Part shown: piece by piece, positions 1-10,813 of the stretch | Layout: each line of letters begins with the position of its first letter | How positions within the stretch are numbered: the stretch's first letter is position 1 | Source of the DNA: Xiphophorus maculatus | Lineage: Eukaryota > Chordata > Actinopteri > Cyprinodontiformes > Poeciliidae | NCBI RefSeq assembly: GCF_002775205.1 | Contig: NC_036448.1 | Location: 248,001 to 312,000 of the forward strand | Direction of reading: 5' to 3' | DNA: 64,000 nt | The notes under the pieces: model-generated | What the model saw: only the letters and a program-made list of their open reading frames with translations | The model's database searches: none | Told to the model about the DNA's origin: nothing | Translations under genes and position numbers: made by a program

Positions 1-8
1 CAACTTAC

Positions 9-21
9 CTGCAGTTGCCAT
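9..21 (-). CDS. First coding exon (5' piece) of an unidentified gene leaving the window
   Basis: On the minus strand the sequence GCGCCACCATGG gives a full Kozak context. The ATG at 21-19 is followed by GCA ACT GCA G and then a consensus donor GTAAGTTG at 8-1, so the first exon codes only Met-Ala-Thr-Ala plus one base of the next codon. The rest of the gene lies beyond the left edge, so its product cannot be named. The start and donor are seen directly; that this is a real gene is inference from the two signals coinciding. Confidence 0.55.
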
Positions 22-300
22 GGTGGCGCCAGGGACAGATTCAAACTTTGATTTCGAGTAATGGCATGTTACACAGATGCACATCGAATATAAGTGAAGT
101 GTAACATCTCATCATTTCAAATATTACAATTTGCCTTCGCGCTATTATTCACAGCACCCTTATGTAAATAGCTTACCTTCAGCTCACGGTTCAATGGCAG
201 AGAGGATGCAGACTTCCCAGTCCCGCTCGTTCAAAAACGCGGTCTGACGCATGCGCAACTTTGGAGCACCGTACTTAAGATTCGGGGGTATATTTTACTG
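22..300 (-). promoter_or_regulatory. Probable 5' UTR and promoter of the left-edge gene
   Basis: This stretch lies directly upstream of the minus-strand start at 21. It is richer in G+C than the flanking DNA, with CpG-containing patches such as those around 220-260. No TATA box is evident. It fits a CpG-type promoter, but the transcription start cannot be placed from sequence alone. Confidence 0.3.
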
Positions 301-457
301 TATTTTCCTATGTAATGGTTTTTAATGTTAACGAATGGGTAGCATGTGTATAATTTACCCATTATTTTATAATTCCTTGGCTGACTGAAAAAATTAATTA
401 AATTTTACATGATTTGTATAGATCATATTTACCACTCTCCAAAATCACTTTTTTCAG

Positions 458-557
458 TGTAGGCAAGCTCTTTGAAGTGCTAACAGAACTAATTGCCATT
501 GCTGCCGGTATTGAATATGAAACCACCGATCCCCACTGGACCAAGACTGGACCCTAA
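458..557 (+). other. Possible orphan terminal coding exon, 33 codons
   Basis: A pyrimidine-rich acceptor (cacttttttcag) ends at 457. From 458, skipping one base, an open frame reads VGKLFEVLTELIAIAAG and continues to a TAA at 555-557. The peptide looks coding-like, but I recognise no family and no partner exon is visible upstream, where a divergent promoter lies. It may be chance or a relic. Confidence 0.15.
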
Positions 558-1254
558 AAAGTCGTTTCCGCACCAGCCAGAGTTACTTACTGGATCACAA
601 GGGTACCTGTCAATCATTGTTTAATTTATGAAGCTAAATGTGGCAGCAGCATCAAAACACCAGCTCCAACTCCGACCTCTTTTTCTGTTTGGTCTTCCTC
701 ATCTTCATTATCTCTTGTGATTTCTACATTCCAACTGATTTCAATGCGCTTTGGTTCAATTTGAAAAAGCTTAAAGACGTTACTCATCGCTGTTTTGGCT
801 GGATGGAGCTAGTGGACCTAAAGACGTCATTTACCCAGAGTGCATTGCACCATGAACAACATGGCGAGGTTCATGAAACTGGAGCCAGGCAGTTTCTGGT
901 TCCTTTTCTAGGCTTCTGTCTACACTATGTCCTAAAGAGAGCATTTCTTTATGTAGTCATTTCCTTTCCCTTATGTTTGTATATGTAGCATTAGTGGCAT
1001 CTGCTATTTAAATTATAAAATACTGTATTATGACCAACAACACCACCTGGGATTATAGCCCCAGGATTATTCAGCTTCCAATACTTACAAAAAGGCTAGG
1101 CCAGGCCAGGTCAAACAAAGAGAGGTGGATTATTATGTTTTCAAATTATGATTTATTTTTTCTAAAGTTCAAAATAGGCCTACAACAACATATGCATAAA
1201 AAACTTACAAACTTCACTGAATACACAACATATATATTGCACATCATCCAGAGC
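558..1254. other. Non-coding stretch, nothing recognised
   Basis: AT-rich sequence. A 116-residue open frame at 638-988 shows no family resemblance, no supported splice sites and low-complexity hydrophobic content, so I do not treat it as a gene. Confidence 0.4.
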
Positions 1255-1520
1255 TGGCCCAAGGCGTAAGCAAACTAAGCAACTGCTTAGGGACCCAGGG
1301 CCACTAAGGGGCCCCCTCAGGGGAGCTGAATATTTTTTAGTAATCATTTCTATGTCATTATAATATAAAAAAAATATACAATTTAATCATGAATAATTTG
1401 TTTTACAATAATATATATTTGGTAATGTATGTAGAAATCATTATTTTATGGATTAAAAAAAAGAAAAAGAAATTGCTCTTGGGGGCCCCTGGTGGCCGCA
1501 GTAGGTACCGCACTCTTCGC
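1255..1520. repeat. Interspersed repeat-like segment with GGGCCCC-rich ends
   Basis: The segment begins with a 'gcttagggacccagggccactaagg' style end and closes near 1480-1520 with 'gggggcccctggtggccgcag', around an AT-rich core. Similar GGGGCCC-rich sequence recurs near 8520-8575. This resembles abundant unclassified fish repeats. No clean terminal repeats or target duplications could be defined. Confidence 0.3.
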
Positions 1521-1690
1521 CGGTAACATGAGCTGCTGTGCAATGAACAGAGCACATCCAAAGGTCCAAAGCTCTGGTCATAAGTTATATAAGTCAATGT
1601 CTCAAAAAATGACTTCTCTTTCGGGGAGGGAGAAAAGAAAGACCAAGAATAGAAAAAAGCCAAAGCATAAAGGTTTGTTTTAATATGCCT

Positions 1691-2183
1691 TGGTAAATGT
1701 AATGTAATGTAAAAGATTAGTAAAGCTGCTAATAGAAAATTAGCTTGATAGTGACCTGGACTGGTCTAATTCAACAGCTAGGGTCTTTGTGTTTGTGTGA
1801 AACTGAGTTTTAACTTTAAATGTGTTGATTCTTATGGTTGGCTCTGTATATTTCTGAGGTATTTTGGCTTCAAAACGCCGTGTTTGTCATTATCTAGCAA
1901 AATATTTTTACGTCAGGCTACATGGCTGCTACATTGATGAGCTACTCTATGCTGTACTTGGGATTATGTTGTTTGCTGTTGAGCATAATTATTTTGTGGC
2001 CTCTGCTCGGACTCTGCTCGCTTTCGAAAACTTATAGAATCTCTCATATGACAGTTTGGCTTTCTTGTCACTCTCTCTCACTGCTTCAATGTCAGGACTC
2101 TGAGATTTCAGTACTTTATACAACACTGGTTAAATAGTTGTTTTGCTATGATTCAGTTACCAATCAACACCAAGGTATTAAAT
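1691..2183. other. Non-coding stretch, nothing recognised
   Basis: AT-rich DNA with a short Leu/Ser-rich open frame at 1922-2137 that has no recognisable domain. No repeat or RNA structure stands out. Confidence 0.4.
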
Positions 2184-2498
2184 GTAAAATGGGCCAAACA
2201 TCATGGAAATATGTATCGTGCAGATTTAGTTGTTTGAAAAGAAGTTTTTTGTGAAATGCCAGTTTTCCATAAGATCTACAATGTTGTTGTGAAAGATGAG
2301 AGGTTACTGTTTGTTACATTTGCTCTGCAAACAGTGTGTCTGAATGAGCATTTCAGTGCTTTTCAAGTTTTGTATACAAGAGACGGACCTCATGTTATTT
2401 ATGTAGAAGAGCTTTACTGTTACAGAGCTTTTGATTTACAGGTGTCATACAGTCATGAAGATGCAAATGTTTATATTGTTCCATACTGTTTCCTGTGA
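2184..2498 (+). pseudogene. Degraded C-terminal fragment of a multicopy fish hypothetical protein
   Basis: The open frame 2256-2498 (80 residues) starts MPVFHKIYNVVVKDE and ends with YIVPYCFL before a stop. The same frame continues upstream from about 2184 through KWAKHHGNMY, but is broken by a TGA at about 2233. From memory, this W-K-H...MPVF.KI...EHFHAF...VPY pattern recurs as the C-terminal part of uncharacterised, probably transposon-borne fish proteins. An AATAAA lies just downstream at 2502-2507. Function is unknown; the in-frame stop suggests a dead copy. Confidence 0.35.
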
Positions 2499-2559
2499 AC
2501 AATAAAAATGGCTGTTCAAATACTGATTTCTGGTCTTTGCATTGTACTCTTACAAACTC

Positions 2560-3065
2560 AGCTGTGTATTATAGCTATAAAACAATTGCTTAGTGAGTGA
2601 AATAAAGTTACATTTGGCACTGTTTTAGAATTTAATTAAATGTTTAACTGCACAATATGGAATAAAATTAAATTAAATTAGGAGTAAAATTTTATACTAT
2701 TAAGAGCACAATTTTACACTATATGGAATAAAATGTTATTCTATTTTGTGTAAAATTTCTTTTTAGTTAGACTAAAATTTTTCTCTACTTAGAATAGAAT
2801 GCAATTCTCTTTAGAGTAAATTATATTCCACTTGGAGTTAAAATACGGTAGAGTACTTTTTCTTTTAAACAACTTGGAGTAAATTCTCTTGGCATTGATT
2901 AAAATTTTTGCACTAAATGGTGTTGATTTTAATCTGTAATTTCAACTCTTCCATGAGAGTAAATTTTACTCTATTTAGACTGGGACCAAATGTTGTCTTT
3001 TAGAGTAAAATCTTTTTCAAATTGAGTACATTTTAATCTGGAAATTTTACTGTGTATGGGGTAAT
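2560..3065. repeat. AT-rich degenerate repeat of a GAGTAAAATTT-type motif
   Basis: Variants of 'gagtaaaattt' and their complements ('aaattttactct') recur roughly every 20-50 bases on both strands. The pattern is too degenerate to call a simple satellite. It looks like a short-period interspersed repeat or MITE interior. No coding potential is seen. Confidence 0.4.
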
Positions 3066-3113
3066 TTCATTCTCACTAGAAAAAGAAAACAGGGTTGGAT
3101 CAGCAGATTAACT

Positions 3114-3147
3114 CAAACCTGCTGATTAAAAATAATCAACAGGTTTG
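3114..3147. repeat. Short hairpin, 15-bp arms
   Basis: CAAACCTGCTGATTA (3114-3128) pairs with TAATCAACAGGTTTG (3133-3147), 14 of 15 positions, around a four-A loop. It may be a relic of a palindromic MITE end; no function is implied. Confidence 0.5.
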
Positions 3148-3586
3148 ATTATTTTTAAGATGATCAAGGTGTGTATACAATCACACCTACATAAGTAGCT
3201 GCATATAGGTGAGCCACGCAATTGTGTAGCGCTTTGGCTCTGATGGAGAACATTGCCAATGGAAGGATTCAGACGGAGCGATTGAAAAGAGATCATATCG
3301 TTCTGCTGGAAAATGTTGATGATGGTTTATTGGTGTTTAAATTTTCCAGACTGATCATCCTGGAGCTCTGAGCAAAACTTAAAGAAGGAGCTATGCGGTA
3401 CCGGTACCGGGCCAGCTGCAGTCATCCTTCAGTCGAGCAGCCCGCTTTGTGAATGCACCTTTATGGACAGAAAGCATCTCTATTCTGTAAATGTGCAACT
3501 TCTGCACATGATTCCTCTATTTAGAATAGACGATAACATTCCCCACTCCAAGGACTGGGACTGGTCAGTCAAAACCAGTACATCGA
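3148..3586. other. Non-coding stretch beside the decayed repeat gene
   Basis: A short plus-strand frame near 3243-3371 includes DGLLVFKFSRL and ends at a stop. It may belong to the same decayed gene as the lysine-rich repeats downstream, but no splice junction links them convincingly. Confidence 0.25.
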
Positions 3587-4409
3587 ATGATTTCAATACA
3601 CACCGAGACAGAATTATTGGAAGATGTTGAAAAAAGAAACATCTCTGAAACTCAACAAAAGATGGATCATCAGGTGGAGAAAAAGCCATCTAAGAAATCG
3701 AAGCGAAAGAACAAGATGAAATCTGTCTCAGAGCAAAGGTTTCTACAGAAAAGGCAGAACAACAAGAAGGTTCAATCCTGGATCTAGTCAAGGATCACAA
3801 AGTCAACTTCAAAAAGGACACTAATACAAATGAAACGGTGACCTCTAAACCACAGCAGGTGAGGGAAGAAGTAATGGTCTCTGAAACACAACAAAATGAA
3901 GATCATCAAGAGGAGAAAGAGGCATCTAAGAAATCTAAACCGAAAGGGAAATGTGACAATGAAAGATGTTTCTGAGCTGGAAACACTCAATTACTGATTA
4001 GAAAGCTTCTGAAGAAAACTCTGAACAAGTTTCAATAACAGAAACAGCTGAGAATCAAACAGTCATTGTCAAAAATGAGATTAACCCAAATGAAGCTTTG
4101 CTCTCTAAACTTCAAGTTACTGAAGAAGAGAAGATATCTGGAAAGCAACAAAATGAGGATCAGCAAGTGGAGAAAGAGCTACCTAGGAAAACAGAATATG
4201 AGAAAAGAAGAAAATCAGCACTGAAAGCTGTGGCTGAACTGGAAGTTTTCATAAACCAAGCCAAGATGGACACTTCTGAAACTCAAAACTCTGGCAAAAA
4301 AGCCAAGACTCTAGCACCACAAACTGTTTTAGAAATAAAAACAGAGTGTTTGAACAAAAGAAGACTCAACTTGAATTATCTCCTTGTGATTTTACTACCA
4401 CTATCCTGA
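3587..4409 (+). pseudogene. Decayed Lys/Glu-rich protein gene with three tandem repeat units
   Basis: Three related units begin near 3641, 3877 and 4134. Each codes for a variant of SETQQNEDHQVEKEASKKSK followed by a basic run, and the third continues into a 103-residue frame (4098-4409) ending in a stop. The spacing is 236 and 257 bases. The three units lie in three different reading frames, so frameshifts have accumulated and no continuous protein can be made unless unseen splicing joins them. Highly charged low-complexity repeats of this kind occur in nucleolar or chromatin proteins, but I recognise no family and assign no function. Confidence 0.45.
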
Positions 4410-4847
4410 AGTAGCAAACAAACAGGTTGCTATTCACCTGAGAACTGAATTTGGCCATGAACTACCCTCTAGTGGTCACTATGCCTCCAGGGCTGTCAAG
4501 TTGTGCTCCTCTGACTGGCTTGAGTTTGTTTTTTTTCTTTAAGCCATCATATGTAATCTCTGTGATCAATGAAGTATGTCTGCCTCTCAGTCTATTTTAA
4601 ATGTGACTGGGGTGTTCCCAATGTTCAATGTGGTGTGCCAAAGTGGCTCATCTTATGTGTTGACCTCATCTAATGTTTTATCTTCAGTAAGTGAGCCCAG
4701 AAAGAATAGTTCATCATTTTTATTATTGCATTCCTTAACTGTCAGCTCTCACACACTCTTTGCTGCTGTAAAATGTCTCTTTTTCTTGCACTTCTTGCAT
4801 TTTTTCCTTTTGCTGGGTATTCTACAGCATGACTGTGTTCTCTGTTG
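4410..4847. other. Non-coding stretch between the repeat pseudogene and a LINE tail
   Basis: No domain or RNA gene is recognised. The open frame at 4576-5010 runs into the reverse strand of the RTE fragment, so it is not independent evidence of a gene. Confidence 0.4.
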
Positions 4848-5354
4848 CACCATCCATCCATCCATCCATCCATCTTCCTCCGCTTATCCGAGGTCGGGTC
4901 GCGGGGGTAGCAGCTTCAGAAGGGAGGCCCAGACTTCCCTCTCCCCGGCCACTTCTTCCAGCTCTTCCGGGGGAATCCCGAGGCGTTCCCAGGCCAGCCG
5001 AGAGACATAGTCTCTCCAGCGTGTCCTGGGTCTTCCCCGGGGCCTCCTCCCGGTGGGACGTGCCCGGAACACCTCACCAGGGAGGCGTCCAGGAGGCATC
5101 CTGACCAGATGCCCAAGCCACCTCAACTGGCTCCTCTCGATGTGAAGGAGCAGCGGCTCTACTCTGAGTCCCTCCCGGATGACTGAGCTTCTCACCCTAT
5201 CTCTAAGGGAGAGCCCAGCCACCCTACGGAGAAAACCCATTTCGGCCACTTGTATCCGCGATCTCGTTCTTTCGGTCATGACCCAAAGCTCATGACCATA
5301 GATGAGGGTGGGAACGTAGATCGACCGGTAAATCGAGAGCTGCACCTTCCACAT
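4848..5354 (-). mobile_element. 5'-truncated RTE-clade (Rex3-like) LINE, 3' end
   Basis: Read on the minus strand, an open frame from 5354 covers the C-terminal end of the reverse transcriptase polyprotein. It contains YVPTLIYGHELWVMTERTRS, then RWLGHLVRMPPGRLPGEVF and the basic RRPRGRPRTRWRDY stretch. It ends in an extremely short 3' tail of (TGGA)n, seen as ccatccatccatcc at about 4852-4873. The very short 3' UTR and tetranucleotide tail are features of the RTE/Rex3 group. The copy is heavily 5'-truncated and has no catalytic RT core. The same family is present in a longer copy at 56282-58581. Confidence 0.8.
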
Positions 5355-6543
5355 TTTCTTATGTTTTAATTTCTGTGTGTTTTTAATGCACTGGTGTCAT
5401 ATTCCTTCTTTCCTTTCCATTTAAAGGTTTTGACTTCATCCACAGTGCGAGTTTGCATTTAGTTCTGCTCTTTAATTAATTCGAAATATCTTTCTATTTC
5501 AGTTGCAATGTTAAGTCATCTTTCATCTATAAGCCTCATATTTTTATAGAATGCTAGTACATGTTTGCAGCTTGCAGGGAACAGATAATTCACTCCCAGC
5601 ATCATTTCTACATGTTGAGCACATTGCTGGACGATGCGTAGTAAACACATCCACTGTTCTGTATGTTTAAGCAGGGCAGTTGTTATCCCACTCTGCACAG
5701 TGGTGGAAATCTGGGAGATTGAGATACTGTATCAGGCTGTCAATCTAGACATGAGGAAATGATTTACTTTAATTATCCACACTAATTACAGTATATCTCC
5801 TTGCAAATATCTCAATGTTTTAACAATGACAATGTAGTTTTAACAGTAATGACATGTTGTAGTATGTCATTATCTAAGAAACCCTAAAGGCTCTTGATTT
5901 TAATCAGTTTTGGATAACTGACCAGGATGACATAACCTTCCCAAATGTATCAATAGTTTTAATTTTATAATACATTAAAATTGCATAATTCATTATATAT
6001 ATTAGATTGTTTTCTTGTGAATGTACTATTGCTTTAATGTTTCCCCTGTATTATAATTTGTGTATAATTCCATTTAAATGGAAAAAGGCAAAAAAAATTA
6101 CAAAGAATGTGAATCTCTGATTATATAAATCAAAAGAAAATAAAATTGCAACTTTGGTTACAACTTTTGCAGTCATATCATGTGTAAACAAATCATTGTT
6201 AAGATGTAAGCATAAGGAGAGGTAGTCAGGAAGGCCAGTGCTGAGTAGCTGATTTGAATTTCTATGGTTTCCAGCAACTTCCTTTAAATATGAAAGCCTC
6301 TCCTAGACCTAAGGGCGAGAAAGTTAATGGTGTAACACCGACACACAAAGTACACCTCAGTTCTCCACAGTTCTAAACAGTTTTCTATTACAACAACAAA
6401 AAAAACAACTTCTGCTGACCTGTCCTCAATCTCAAGCAAGCAGCAACATTATGTGTCAATAGCTGCTGGAAATCTCTCTTTTCATGCAGTGTAAGTGTCT
6501 CAGTTATGTCCAACTGAAGCTGATTTACAGATGGGACACAACC
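5355..6543. other. AT-rich intergenic stretch
   Basis: No conserved exon, repeat family or RNA gene was recognised between the LINE tail and the tyw3 polyadenylation signal. The short open frames have no family likeness. Confidence 0.4.
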
Positions 6544-6549
6544 TTTATT
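6544..6549 (-). terminator. tyw3 polyadenylation signal AATAAA
   Basis: TTTATT on the plus strand reads AATAAA on the minus strand, about 118 bases after the tyw3 stop codon. Its position fits a short 3' UTR; use in vivo is inferred. Confidence 0.5.
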
Positions 6550-6666
6550 ATCAGCAACTCTGCAGCCACCTCCAGAAAGTTGATCCAACTCAACAATTTA
6601 AACCTGATCCTGGATAGCCGAGTACACAGTTGCTCAGCCCTGAACTTTTCTAAACAGAGAATCTGT

Positions 6667-6913
6667 TTATGTAAACAGGTCCAGACAGTCATTCAGCTCT
6701 GGCAGGCTGCTGTCCCCATAATCATGACAACCAACAGTCTCGTGCTGATGTCTTCGTTTGTTCACATTTAGTTGGTTCTGTTTATTTGTTCCCTGTTCTC
6801 CCCTCCTTCCTTTCTTGTGTGTGTGTTGGGAAACTTGATGTTCCTGGGTGCCAGGGCTGTCTGGGATATGCTGTCTCTCTGCTGACACGGCTGACTGGAA
6901 GTTCTGGAAGAAC
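6667..6913 (-). CDS. tyw3: tyw3 coding exon 6 (terminal)
   Basis: The acceptor CTGCTCCAG ends at 6914. The exon completes the split Arg codon and codes [14 protein letters not shown], then a hydrophilic His/Lys/Gln-rich tail ending LDLFT before TAA. The preceding intron is only 81 bases. The tail diverges from mammals, as is usual for this protein. Confidence 0.9.
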
Positions 6914-9900
6914 CTGGAGCAGACACATTGAAAGAGTCTGACATGAGCTCACATTAGATGGTGTTGGTTCTCTTGCAGCGACCAAAAGGCTAACCTCTGT
7001 ACCCGTCTGAGGTTCTCCTCCATCTTCTGATTGGCTATTTGTGTCAGGAACTGGATGTAGTCTTCATCAACTAAAAGTTTTCCATGACGGCTCAGAGGAA
7101 CCTCCAGGCCGTGGGTGCTGCGAACCGCCTGCAGGGCGCATCATTGCAAACATATAAGCAACATCCCAATGACAAGTACAATACAAGCAATGCAAAGGGC
7201 ATCTTTCCATTGGAAAGCGAAGATGAGCAAGAGCAACACAGAGACAGAGAGAAGAAACAACCATGCACACACACACTCACACCTAAGGAAAATTGACCTA
7301 ACAGTCATGTTTTTGGACTGTGGGAGAAAGCTGATTTTAAAATCTATTAAAAATGACAGATACAACAAAAGTGTATAAATAAATCAAATCATGCAATGTT
7401 TTGTTAAGAAACATTGCATGATTGCAATCTTCTAAATCTTCTAAAAATATGCTAAAAATGGACAAGAGTCATGGGTGTCATATTTGCTTAGAAAAGTTAT
7501 GCCGAGAAGAGAAAAAAATCATTTAATTTAATCTAGTTATCTAAATTATACAGATTTTAACTATCTACTCAGCTGTTTTTTAAGTGACATTAAAAGTAAC
7601 GATTTTCATATTTAGCCATTTAGTTGAGTTTATAGCGCAATGGACAGTTTCAAGACTGAGTTAAGGTCAAGCTTCAGGTGTCGGACAGAGAGTAGACAGT
7701 CACTCACTCATGACAGTGCATGACTGAAAGCAGGTTCATATCATCAGCCCTCGTACCAGGTTCGGTGGCTTCAAAAAAGCCAAAAGCACCAGTTCTCCTT
7801 CACCATGCTGCACAGCTGCTTGGGTTGATATGCTGTGTCTAATTTTCTCCACACCTTGTATTGTGCATTATTGCCAATCATCTCTACTTTGGTCTCATTT
7901 GTCCAAATGCCATGGTTCCAAAAATCTTGTGCTTAACTGCGTTACAGCTTAGCAGATCTTAATCATGCTGCTGTGATTTCAGAAAGAAGAGGGCTTTTCT
8001 TTTGGCAAGTCATCCAATAATGATTCTGTGTCCTTCTTCTGACTCTAATCTTACATGCACACTGCTGCACGCTCACATAACCACATAAGATTGGCAACAT
8101 TCACTCAAACAAAAACTGATTAAGGCTGGCCGACAACCCTTAGAGTGCAGAAGAGTACAAGATAAAAGCAGGACTCTCACTCTACAATCTTTGCTTCGCT
8201 TGGTGACACCCATAAGGTATATATATATATATATATATATCAGTGATGTGCAGTCAGGGGAGGCAAGTGAAGCAGAACACCACCTGTCACAATGGAAAAA
8301 TATGATCAAATAATTTATATTGCTATGTTCACCCTGTGGTTTGTACTATAAAGTATTTATTTTTTATTTCACTTAACCAATTTTGATTATTTTTTCTTCA
8401 AAATTGCTGTATTTTCGCATTTTACCATTCAAATCCTCGGAAGCACAGCTGGTGAGGCAGCAGCGAGCTGATCCTCACTTGGGATTGCGCAACCTCTCGC
8501 TAACTGCCATTCTATGAGAGCATCAGGGGCGGAGAGTCAGGGCGGGGGGCCCGGGCTAGAGGGGGCCCGGATGGGAGACAGAATATGACTCCCCTTTATT
8601 TATCATGTCTGATGAAAGCTGGAGAAGGCGGGCAGTCTCCTGTTGAGTATGATGTATGTAGGATTATATAGTAGGCTGCCCCAGTCATGGTTGCTAAAAA
8701 CTTTACAAGACCGACTGATTTTAGTGACATAGTGGGTGTAAAATATTAAATAAAATGTTATGCTACATGACTGGCTTTATTTACATTTAACTTTATGACA
8801 TACAAAATTACAAGTGGATCATCCATATTGTCTCCAAGTGTATTCTGGGTAAAGCTTGTCACCAGCCGTCTACCAACGGCATCAGTCACTTGGCAACAGG
8901 TGGCAAACTAGCTAGAGCATTTTTAAGGACTAAGTTAACATGAGTGGAGCACCATGGAGCGGCAAAGTGAAAAGGGTGGAAAAAATAGAGCAAGGAAAAG
9001 CCAAAAACTGGACATATATTTTGTTCCTCGTCTTTGAAATGAACTGGACTTTTTTGTTGGCAGCGATTCAGACCCGCCAAAACTGCCAGCCCAGCGAAGG
9101 AGCCGGACTAGTTATAGGTAGTAACTCTGACATTATTCACAAAGTGTGAGTTAACTGTAGACTGATTTTAAATTGTATCAGCCCAGCCGCCTGGTTTACA
9201 TACCCCATTCTCTCTGTCGGTGGTATAGCGGTGATGTCAGGGACTGAAGGCTGAGTTATAGTCACTCTCAACAGTTTGGGTTGAGCGTGTTTTTGAGCCA
9301 AGACAGCAGTATGGCGTTTATAGTTAAGGTTTACATTGGACCCGCCAGGAAGGGCATCTTCCAGATCGTCTAGTTTGTGTGAACAGAGGTGCGCACGATC
9401 CGCGCCGAGTTACAAACATCCAGAGGTGCACGAGGTGCTGCGACACGCTGCGCATGCCTCTGCTTACCTGCTTCAACACGCTGCTGCGTGCTCGGTTCAA
9501 CGCGTCAACAATAAACGTAGCTTCAGCAGTTGCTAACTGCTCCAGGTACTGAGTTGAAATTGATAAAGTGTCAAAATGATCCGAACCCATCTGTGGTTCT
9601 GAACTGCTTTGAATTTGTGTTGTTTCATCATTAGTGACCAGTAGCCTGATGTTTCTGTTGTTCTCTTGGTTCTCCAGAAGTTCAGTGACGATCTCTATAA
9701 GGGGAAGTTTGTCTCATGAGCAAGATAAGATAAGATAAGATTTATTTGTCATTGTCATCAACAGATTACGAGATTGAGATTTGCTCGACTCGAGTTAAGA
9801 TGCAGGTTATGTGTATATACATAATATACAAAGATAAAGAAATATAAGAAGACATAAAAAGAATACGTGTACTGTGAAAGCTCGCTCTCAGCCTCTTGGA

Positions 9901-10725
9901 GCCTTCAGGAATCCATTTTCAGTTTCTTCAATAAAATACAATGGCAAAAAATGCATCTTCTGTCAAGATTATTGATTCTGTCATTAACTGAAATTGTGTC
10001 TTATCTTTGAATAGGAAAATCTCCATGACACAGCACTACCTGGCTCCGATTGGTTGTTTCTAGTTAGCACTGGGAGCTGGGAGAGGAGCTCTATTTTTTC
10101 ACAGATTATTTGTCTCATAACTTACTGTCATGATATAGAGACAGTTTCAACAAATATGTAAAAAAGATGTTCTTTTTATAAAAGTTACGTACTGCAGCTT
10201 TTCTACCTCAAATCAGAGCTTATTGGAAGTGCTGAGGTCTAGATATAAGCACTGGGGCAATCAAGTTCCTAGACTCTCAAATAAAATCCTGGCTGAAATA
10301 AGTGGACCTCTGACCTGGGTCTCTTCAAGTCAAGATTGAAGACATGTATGTTCAACATGGCTTGATGTTGATTAAGTGTAACATGTTTTATCATCTTTTT
10401 ATACTTTATTCTGCTGTCTCTTGTGTTATATCTACATTTTCTAGATACATTTCTAACATATCTAGATTCTAGATATGTTAACTTAGTGGTTATTGTAAAG
10501 AGCTACCCCTTGCAGCGTGACATCTCCCCCCATCTTCCTGATGAAGAGTAAAAAGCTGCTGGCTGATGATAACTACCATAAGTTTTAGTTCCTGTTCTCA
10601 ATATAATGTGCTAAATCTTAAATGTACACATGATATATACGGTGTGTGTGTATGTATATATATATATACACATATTCTCATATACATTCTCATATATGTA
10701 TTCTCGTATATGTATTCTCATATAT

Positions 10726-10813
<88 letters not shown>

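Noticed and set aside
4576..5104. Plus-strand Ser/Pro/Arg-rich frames near 4576-5104
   Set aside because: They are the antisense of the minus-strand RTE LINE C-terminal coding region.
7141..7368. Minus-strand hydrophobic frame ending LICLQ-stop that runs in frame into tyw3 exon 5, suggesting a membrane protein with a TGA/selenocysteine codon
   Set aside because: The hydrophobic part is the complement of a GTGTG-rich interspersed repeat, and a CCCTGCAG acceptor lies between the TGA and the tyw3 coding sequence. Homology to TYW3 begins exactly after this acceptor.
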